Source: Fulvivirga marina (GTDB lineage: Bacteria > Bacteroidota > Bacteroidia > Cytophagales > Cyclobacteriaceae). Taken from it: 64,000 bases of DNA. The position numbers and the translations under genes were made by a program. The stretch covers positions 310,001 to 374,000 of the forward strand of contig NZ_JAEUGD010000042.1 in the NCBI RefSeq assembly GCF_016775155.1, in the 5' to 3' direction. Positions 9,536-15,834 of this stretch are shown in pieces (the stretch's first letter is position 1; each line of letters opens with the position of its first letter). The notes beneath the pieces are model-generated. The model saw nothing but the letters and a program-made list of their open reading frames with translations. It was not told the DNA's origin and did no database searches.

Positions 9536-10847
9536 ATGAATTTAAAGAAAGAAAATGAGATGGTGAAGAACTCTGGAGGTTCTTCAAAAAAAACTCTTTG
9601 ATTTTTTACGAGACCCCGAGAAAATTTCCCTCTATAAACAATCTTCCGGGGATTTTAGCAGGTCATCAGCTTTATCCTTTGAAGTAGTTGTAGGCAGCAT
9701 CCTTAATTTGTTCAAAGAGTCTGTAGAATTTAACCTTCAGAATATATTGCCCTCGCTCTCTGTCAGAGCAGTTACAGGTAGTGCTTTTTCGCAGGCGCGT
9801 TACAAGGTCAAACCTGAAGTTTTTCGTGACCTTCTGGAGTTTTTCAAAGAACCATACTGTGGTTTGGAAAAGAAACTTTGGAAAGGCCACATTCTTCTGG
9901 CCGGAGATGGAAGTACATTAAATTTACCTGCATCCAAGGATATTGAAGCTTACTTTGGGGTTCATTCAGTCAACCAATTAGGAACCAAAAGATATTTGGC
10001 GCGGGCTCTGCTGATCTATGATGTCCTTAACAACTTTATAGTCAGCGGACATATCTCCTCAATGAAAACCGGTGAAAAAAATCTTCTAAGGGAGTGGTTG
10101 TCCACTGCTTTAATAAATGATAACCACATTTTGATTCTTGACAGGGGCTTTGGTAATTTTTGCACCTTTAAAGAGCTACTTGGCAAAGGGATGAAATTTT
10201 GTGTCCGCCTGCCCACGAATAACAGCAACTTTGCCAAGAGGGTGATCGATGATGAGCGGGAGGACTTTATAACCCGTTGGGAACCTAGCCCTAAAGAAAG
10301 GGAAAACAGTCGGAGCAACCAGCTTGATTGTGTCCCTATTCAGGTAAGGGTGATTAAAGTCAGGCTCACTACCGGAGAAACAGAGATATTGGTCACCAAC
10401 CTTTCTGATCAGCAGAAGTATACTTCCAAAGATATGGCTGACCTTTACAAGCTTCGGTGGGGAGTAGAAGAAGGGTTTAAAAACCTGAAACCAAAAATGA
10501 AAATAGAACAATTTGGATGCAAAAAGGCTGCAGGCATTTTTCAGGAATTCTATGCCCATATCTTCTGCATTAATATGGTATCCCTTACAGGTATTGTTGC
10601 CAATAAATTAATAGAGAAAAGAACGCGTCACAGAAAATGGAAATACAAATACAACTGGAAAAATGCTTACAGGTTTATAAGGGAAAAGCTTATTGAATTC
10701 CTGTTCTGCAAGGCAACCAGCACGTTACTGGATAAATGGCTCAAGCAGATATCAAGTTCTATTGTTCCTGAAAAACCAGATCGACACTTTCCAAGAGACA
10801 CAAGATCCAGTAACAGAAAAGGCAGAATAACCCAATTTAACAAATAA
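9536..10847 (+). CDS. IS4-family transposase, reading frame split by a shift at an A8 tract
   Basis: The long frame has no ATG near its start: it is open from 9567, and the first alternative start codon I noted is TTG at 9708. In another frame, ATG at 9536 opens a 21-codon ORF ending TGA at 9599-9601. The two join smoothly if one A is dropped from the run of eight A at 9586-9593, giving about 437 aa, the usual size for the family. Catalytic features are LLAGDGST (first Asp), LILDRGFGN (second Asp) and YKLRWGVEEGFKNLK, which fits the IS4 Y-(2)-R-(3)-E-(6)-K signature. The shift may be a decay mutation, transcriptional slippage, or a sequencing error in the homopolymer. It catalyses cut-and-paste movement of the surrounding IS. 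Confidence 0.85.
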
Positions 10848-11019
10848 CACCAGCCTGCTCTAAAATAGTTAATTTAAAAATATCGCCACCCAAACCATGC
10901 TTCCAAACTGGGAGAGAGGGATTGCTATGTTATAATCTGCCAAACATAAAATTTAGACTAACTCAAAACATATGAGAAGAGTCTAAATAGACTATACTAA
11001 ATCTTAACTTAATAGCATT

Positions 11020-11031
11020 GGCATCTCCCTC
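11020..11031. repeat. Target-site duplication, right copy
   Basis: GGCATCTCCCTC follows the IS right terminal repeat without a gap and equals the left copy at 9434-9445. Confidence 0.93.
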
Positions 11032-11045
11032 AAGGGAGAATTTAG

Positions 11046-11200
11046 TGATTGCACCTAAGAGGATTTGAAATACGTCTGGGTATTGTCTATAATCCCCAAG
11101 AGAAGCCTTCTAATCGTACCTTGAAGGAATTGAAAGACCTTTGCGCCGTAACCCATCCGCTTATAAACCGGACTGTTAATCGCACCTAGAAGGATTGAAC
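11046..11200 (+). CRISPR. Three decayed repeats at the old end of array 1
   Basis: Degenerate repeat copies lie at 11046-11071, 11107-11136 and about 11173-11200. Their spacing (61 and 66 bp) matches the array period. Each has several changes, such as GATTGCACCTAAGAGG in place of the canonical middle. They are the leader-distal remnants of array 1, cut off from it by the trailer element and the IS. Sequences between them may be fossil spacers. Confidence 0.85.
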
Positions 11201-11514
11201 CCGAACTACAGCTTGGGAGTACTATGGTCTTCCTCCCACACCCATAAGAATTATTGAATAACTCCCCCAAATAATGCCCTTTCATCCAGCATTTTGCCAG
11301 CATTCTCTTGGTGTGCTGTGTGACTGTATCATGTGTGTAAATTTCTTATTAACAGATTGTTAAAAATTATTTTTAGTATTTATAAGCATAGTTTTTCGGT
11401 GCTATGGGGTGCTGAACGCATTTTTTCACATTTGCTTCAGTTCCTGATGGCAACGTGCCAGATGGATGCATCCTAAGTAAGGCTATCACCGCGGAAAGAA
11501 GCCTTAATAGCACC

Positions 11515-11581
11515 GACATACTTTAATGGACCTGTTGTCCGGCCCAGGGTTGGACAAAGCCATAAACTAAAAAAGTATGTC
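11515..11581. repeat. Nested inverted repeat, possible structured RNA
   Basis: GACATACTTT (11515-11524) pairs with AAAGTATGTC (11572-11581), a perfect 10-bp outer stem. Inside it TTGTCC (11535-11540) pairs with GGACAA (11552-11557). The element lies about 130 bp upstream of the lipoprotein ATG. It may be a leader RNA structure or a small mobile-element remnant. Confidence 0.45.
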
Positions 11582-11667
11582 ATCAAGGATTGAGATGAAA
11601 GATAAACTGGTACAGGAAGGTCAGCTTTATCCGGACCCTCTTTCCTTCTTCCTCCTGCCATGAGGAG

Positions 11668-11681
11668 CATGTTTAAACATG
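11668..11681. promoter_or_regulatory. 14-bp perfect palindrome upstream of lipoprotein
   Basis: CATGTTTAAACATG is a perfect palindrome 28 bp upstream of the ATG at 11710. It could be an operator site; no regulator is assigned. Confidence 0.3.
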
Positions 11682-11709
11682 TTTCACTGCTTAAAAAAAG
11701 GAGGGTTCA

Positions 11710-11895
11710 ATGAGAAATCTACTTAAACAACTGATGGCTGTAATAGTACTAACTGTTAGTCTGGCGGCCTGCGAAGATCATGATGTAAAACCTGTAAATG
11801 CAGATGCGCCAAAGATTGATGTGCTGAATGGACAGGCGGATGGTACCGGAGATGGAGAAGATGAGGGTGATCCTATCATTCAGGAAACTCCATAA
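11710..11895 (+). CDS. Small acidic lipoprotein
   Basis: The 61-aa protein starts with a classic lipoprotein signal (MRNLLKQLMAVIVLTVSLAAC) with lipobox LAAC and Cys at residue 21. The mature part is about 40 residues, rich in Asp, Glu and Gly, and has no recognised domain. AGGAGGG about 6 nt before the ATG is a good Shine-Dalgarno match, unusual for this phylum. After the Cys comes Glu-Asp. It probably sits in an outer or inner membrane leaflet. It converges with the histidine kinase gene and shares a hairpin terminator with it. Confidence 0.7.
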   Translation: MRNLLKQLMAVIVLTVSLAACEDHDVKPVNADAPKIDVLNGQADGTGDGEDEGDPIIQETP

Positions 11896-13836
11896 TTATA
11901 AAAGGGTGGGTTTCGGCTCACCCTTTCTTTTAAAGCTCATTTCAAATTCAGATGATCCGTCTAAACCATACTCAATCGTTGCCCGCAGTTGTTTGCTAAG
12001 TAAATTGATAAGTGTATTCCCTTCGCCTTTTTTACTAATATTCTCAGAAAATCCTTTTCCTCCATCTTTAAGATTAAATATGATGACTTCATCATCTGTT
12101 TTCATGAGTTTCATGTCAAGGGTAAGGTGATCATTTTCATCTTTACCATACTTGATAGCATTAGTAATCACTTCATTAATAATTAAGGCAAATGGGTTGC
12201 ACTGATGCTCTGGTATCCTAATAGGTTCCAGCTCACCTGTTATTGTATACTGCGAGCTATCCAAGGTTGAAAGGGAACACAGATTATGCGCTAGTTCATG
12301 GATGTAATCAGCCATATTGATCCATTTCCCTGCCGATTTTGAGGTATTACCCAATAGGTGGTATACGGAAGTGATAGCGTCTGCCTGGCTTCTTATTTTT
12401 GATATTGCCATATTTTCTTTGTTCTCAGGATCATTTTCCTGAATAGTGATCAGGCTACTAAAGATGGTTAACAGGTTGCTGGTTCGGTGATTAAGTTCCT
12501 GATATTTAATACGCTCTGTTTCTGCTTTTTGAGCATGTAGTTCGGCTTCAGCGGTGGCTACTTTAGCTTTGGTGTTTCTTAGTTTAGCAAATAACAGAGC
12601 TCCTATTAATAGCATGATAAAAACAAGGATTATCCACCGAGTGGTTATTTTATTTTGTTGGTAAGTGGCTGCTTCTTGCTGTCTTTTGACAGCTTCCAAT
12701 TCAAAAGCATTTTTCCACTTGCTTACACTAAATAAGGCTTCATATCGGGTAGCCAGGTTTTGCTTTTCTTCATTATACAAAGAGTCTCTTAATGATAGGA
12801 TCTGATCGTTCAAAGCCAGTGCTCCAGCATAGTTCTCTTGTCTTCTAAGCTCCTCCTGCTTTAATTCTAAGTATTCAAGTTTTATAGAAGGGACTAAGGA
12901 TAAAGTCTGAGCCAGGGAGTCTGCCTGATGCATGTAATACTGAGCCTCATCATTTTTCTGTTTGATATGGTATAAGTTAACAAGCTCCAGGTAACTTTTA
13001 AATAATGACGAAGATGAGCCGTGTTCTCTACGAAGATGATAAGAAGTCAAAAGGGCTTCTTCAGCCTGATCAAAAAGCCCTTTATCCATATAAGCCTGTG
13101 CGAGATTGAGATAAGTAATAGCGAGCTTATTGGGAGCTGTTTTTAATTGTAAGCTTTGCTTGAAGTAATAAATGGCAGAGTCTAAGGCGCCTTTATCACG
13201 ATAAAAATTGCCTAGATTATTGTAGACTGTTGAGATATGTGCTGTGTCCTTAAACTCTTCAGCCAGCGAAAGGGATTTGTTGAAATAATATTCAGGTGAT
13301 TTGGCCCCGGATTTACGGATGGTAGTGGCCAAAAAATTATACCCTTTCATCAGAGCTTTTTTGTGATCTAATTTTTCAAGAACCGTGATCCCTTTGTGTA
13401 GGTTGACCATGGCGGAATCATAGATGTCCAGGTTTCGGTATGTCCACCCGAGATTGAGCAATGCTTCGCCATATAAGGTGTCAAAGCCATGCTCTTCATA
13501 TGTGTTAATAGCTTCTAAATAAAGAGGAAGGGCATCACTTAACTTGTATTGGCTGACATACGAACTGGCAAGATTACTTTTGCACTTGCCTTCGTTTTTA
13601 TAATTCTTTTCCTTTTGAGATAATGAAATACATTCGATGAATGCTGAGTCGGCAGATTGATACTTTCTCCGTATTAAATGTTGTATGCCTTGCTTTTTAG
13701 CCCGGTCAGAGTTGGTTTCACTGGGGCTTTGCTGGCTATAAGCACAAAACGGAAGGGTAGACCCTAATAAGCATGAGGAGAATATGAATAGTTTTAGGAT
13801 ACAAGTAATCCCTCGAAGTTTAATATTATTTATCAT
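11896..13836 (-). CDS. TPR-containing membrane sensor histidine kinase (HisKA_2 type)
   Basis: I chose the ATG at 13836 because it places a signal peptide right at the N-terminus; an in-frame ATG at 13854 is also possible. A periplasmic region of tetratricopeptide repeats covers about residues 40-330, with blocks such as ALLNLGWTYRNLDIYDSA and VYNNLGNFYRDKGALDSA. A single membrane span follows near residue 400 (WIILVFIMLLIGALLFA) and then a coiled coil. The phosphoacceptor region has YQELNHRTSNLL (HisKA_2-like), and the ATPase N-box is NPFALIINEVITNAIKYG. It faces a LytTR regulator gene 100 bp away, its likely partner. The signal is unknown. Confidence 0.9.
   Translation of the reverse strand: MINNIKLRGITCILKLFIFSSCLLGSTLPFCAYSQQSPSETNSDRAKKQGIQHLIRRKYQSADSAFIECISLSQKEKNYKNEGKCKSNLASSYVSQYKLSDALPLYLEAINTYEEHGFDTLYGEALLNLGWTYRNLDIYDSAMVNLHKGITVLEKLDHKKALMKGYNFLATTIRKSGAKSPEYYFNKSLSLAEEFKDTAHISTVYNNLGNFYRDKGALDSAIYYFKQSLQLKTAPNKLAITYLNLAQAYMDKGLFDQAEEALLTSYHLRREHGSSSSLFKSYLELVNLYHIKQKNDEAQYYMHQADSLAQTLSLVPSIKLEYLELKQEELRRQENYAGALALNDQILSLRDSLYNEEKQNLATRYEALFSVSKWKNAFELEAVKRQQEAATYQQNKITTRWIILVFIMLLIGALLFAKLRNTKAKVATAEAELHAQKAETERIKYQELNHRTSNLLTIFSSLITIQENDPENKENMAISKIRSQADAITSVYHLLGNTSKSAGKWINMADYIHELAHNLCSLSTLDSSQYTITGELEPIRIPEHQCNPFALIINEVITNAIKYGKDENDHLTLDMKLMKTDDEVIIFNLKDGGKGFSENISKKGEGNTLINLLSKQLRATIEYGLDGSSEFEMSFKRKGEPKPTLL
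11901..11930. terminator. Bidirectional hairpin between converging genes
   Basis: AAAGGGTG (11901-11908) pairs with CACCCTTT (11919-11926), followed on the plus strand by CTTTT and on the minus strand by an AT-rich run. It overlaps the last codons of the kinase gene and follows the lipoprotein stop. Confidence 0.6.
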
Positions 13837-13939
13837 GCTGATAATCATGCACATAGATATATTGAGTTGTGGGTAGCCAAATCAAAACGTTATTTTATAT
13901 TAATTTGGGAGTCTAATTTTAATAATAATATCTCGTAAT

Positions 13940-14662
13940 ATGAATAATATCAGGTCGGCGAAGATCATGTTAGTAGAAGATGATACGATGGTGGCACTTG
14001 AGCTTATAAATCGTTTAAAGCGGTTTGGACATTTTGATGTCATCACCTATGATACCGGAGAGGAAGCCATTAGCAAGTTTACCGAAGACAGGCCTGATAT
14101 AGTGATCATGGATATTAAACTGGCGGGTGAGCTGGACGGAGTAAGTACTGCAGAACGTTTGCATCAATTGAGAAAGGTTCCGACCATATTTCTTACCGAT
14201 CATGCCAACCCTGAAGTAATGCACCGGATATCTTTTCTGGATATTGTTAATTTTCTGGTCAAGCCTTTTGTTGATAGCCTCGTGATGCAAAGCATTGATA
14301 AGGCGCTGGCAGTTACTGAGAAATCTGACACCGTATTTATGCCTTTGAAAGAAGGCAGATATGAGAAAATGGCTATCAAAGACATTACCTATCTTGAGGC
14401 AGATGGATCATACTGTACGATTCACTGTACCCATGGAAAGAAGTTGGTCAATCATTCCAAAAACATGAAAGTTGTTCATGGGCTTATCATACAAAGTGCT
14501 TCACAACCTGAGAAATTCGTTAAAATCCACAAATCTTATATCGTCAATAAGGACCATATTACAGGCATACAAGGCAATCAACTCATCATGGATGGGGACG
14601 AGAAGGTCAATATTGGTAAATCCTTCCAGGCAAAAGTAAAGGCCATGCTGAATATGCTCTAA
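13940..14662 (+). CDS. LytTR-family response regulator
   Basis: The 240-aa protein has a receiver domain at about residues 7-125, with acidic pocket VEDD, phosphoacceptor Asp in IVIMDIKLAG, and Lys in FLVKPF. A LytTR DNA-binding domain at about 140-238 contains YLEADGSYCTIH and FVKIHKSYIVN, both typical of the family. It is divergent from the TPR histidine kinase with about 100 bp between them, so the two probably form a two-component system. LytTR proteins bind paired direct repeats near promoters. The next gene downstream, on the same strand after 117 bp, heads the CRISPR operon, so regulation of cas genes is possible but not shown. Confidence 0.92.
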   Translation: MNNIRSAKIMLVEDDTMVALELINRLKRFGHFDVITYDTGEEAISKFTEDRPDIVIMDIKLAGELDGVSTAERLHQLRKVPTIFLTDHANPEVMHRISFLDIVNFLVKPFVDSLVMQSIDKALAVTEKSDTVFMPLKEGRYEKMAIKDITYLEADGSYCTIHCTHGKKLVNHSKNMKVVHGLIIQSASQPEKFVKIHKSYIVNKDHITGIQGNQLIMDGDEKVNIGKSFQAKVKAMLNML

Positions 14663-14779
14663 TCCTTTCACAAAGCAATATCCTCTTTGGCAAAGTATTT
14701 CATGGCTTTGACAAAACGAATTATTAGCACCCAATTCTAATCATCAAATTGCCTTCATAATCATCAAAATGAAGACAAT

Positions 14780-15811
14780 ATGGCTGATAATGGTTATCCG
14801 GTTGAAGCATGCTTAGAATTACTGAAGGAGTTAGCTTACAAACATAATTATGGTCCTGACGGTCCCGGACTATATAAGCTGGGTAAAGATTGTGAAATAG
14901 GTGTACCCGCTGAGTATCTAAAAAACAGCTATTATGAATTCAGTAACCTACTGAAAACCAATCCTAAAGCAACTAAAAGCTTTAAGAATAATTATTTTGA
15001 TGTAATTGCCAGAGAAGTAGGTTGTAGTGATTTAAAAGACTTTGTTTCCAGGAAAGGTTATAGCGTTCCACAACCAACAGAATATCAGGCCAGCCATCAT
15101 GTTCTTTATCAAAGAAACCCACCAGAAGCGGCAGAATGGATCGACAAATATGTACTCGGAGCAAGAGTGCTTCCTGCGTTACTTGGCGTGATGCCTCTGA
15201 TGATTCTTATATACGCCCTCCTGATCGACAGAAATGAGCGCTCATCTTCCATTTACATCATAGGGTTACTCATTTGCGTGGCCCTGGCCTGGGGATTGAG
15301 CGGTTGGCTGGCCACGCAAGGTAAGCGTTGGGAAAAACGGCTGTTCTTTTCTGAAGGACGTAAAGGTTTTGCTACGGCTTACATGATGCTTTTTAGCATA
15401 AGATCTAAATATTCAGACAATCAAAAGGTACAATATCGTCAAAAGATTACAAGATATTTTGGTATAGAGTTTCCCAGCAAAGAGGATGAGCTTGAGGATG
15501 ATAAGCTTGCCTTGCAAAAGCTTCATCGGGCAGTTTTTACGCTCAAAAATGTCGTGAAGTCGGTAGTCATACGCTCTGCACTTATTCGCTATGGCTTTCT
15601 GCGCAACCTGATCCCTGCTGCTTTGCTTGCCGCAGTGCTATGTGCGCCAGGTCTGCTTTATGCCTGGTGGCAGGCTGACCTTTTATTCGTGATTTTACTC
15701 GGACTATACGCCTTTGCCTCTATCTACTACTATTTGTTTCATGAGAAAGCAGTACGAAGGGCTTCCGAAGCCTATGCCCGATACCTTATCGACGAATTTC
15801 TCAGCAGATAG
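14780..15811 (+). CDS. Unrecognised four-TM membrane protein at the head of the cas operon
   Basis: I do not recognise this 343-aa protein. Residues 1-115 look soluble. Two hydrophobic segments follow (VLPALLGVMPLMILIYALLI, then IIGLLICVALAWGLSGWLA), then about 80 mostly charged, probably cytosolic residues with an acidic stretch KEDELEDDKLAL. Two more spans follow (LIPAALLAAVLCAPGLLYAWW and LLFVILLGLYAFASIYYYLF) and a basic tail. The stop is only 23 bp before cas10d and the gene faces the same way, so co-transcription is likely. It is not a core I-D gene. It may be a CRISPR ancillary protein acting at the membrane, or an unrelated gene that happens to sit upstream. Confidence 0.8.
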   Translation: MADNGYPVEACLELLKELAYKHNYGPDGPGLYKLGKDCEIGVPAEYLKNSYYEFSNLLKTNPKATKSFKNNYFDVIAREVGCSDLKDFVSRKGYSVPQPTEYQASHHVLYQRNPPEAAEWIDKYVLGARVLPALLGVMPLMILIYALLIDRNERSSSIYIIGLLICVALAWGLSGWLATQGKRWEKRLFFSEGRKGFATAYMMLFSIRSKYSDNQKVQYRQKITRYFGIEFPSKEDELEDDKLALQKLHRAVFTLKNVVKSVVIRSALIRYGFLRNLIPAALLAAVLCAPGLLYAWWQADLLFVILLGLYAFASIYYYLFHEKAVRRASEAYARYLIDEFLSR

Positions 15812-15834
15812 TTCATTCACTTAACATTAATAAA

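Larger units (their letters stand above)
9446..11019 (+). mobile_element. Complete IS4-family insertion sequence (1,574 bp)
   Basis: The ends are perfect 17-bp terminal inverted repeats: AATGCTATTAAGTTAAG (9446-9462) and its complement (11003-11019). They are flanked by a 12-bp direct repeat. Inside are one transposase gene with DDE and YREK-like motifs and, near the left end, a strong hairpin terminator facing outward. Removing the element and one target copy rebuilds the trailer seen after array 2, so the insertion is later than the formation of the two array ends. Intact ends and duplication suggest a fairly recent event. Confidence 0.95.
11201..11709. other. Intergenic region upstream of the lipoprotein gene
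   Basis: About 500 bases hold no convincing coding frame. Two structured motifs are visible and listed separately: a nested inverted repeat at 11515-11581 and the palindrome CATGTTTAAACATG at 11668-11681. GGAGG lies just before the lipoprotein ATG. Confidence 0.5.

Noticed and set aside
11055-11303. 82-codon minus-strand frame
   Set aside because: It spans decayed CRISPR repeats and has no recognisable protein features.
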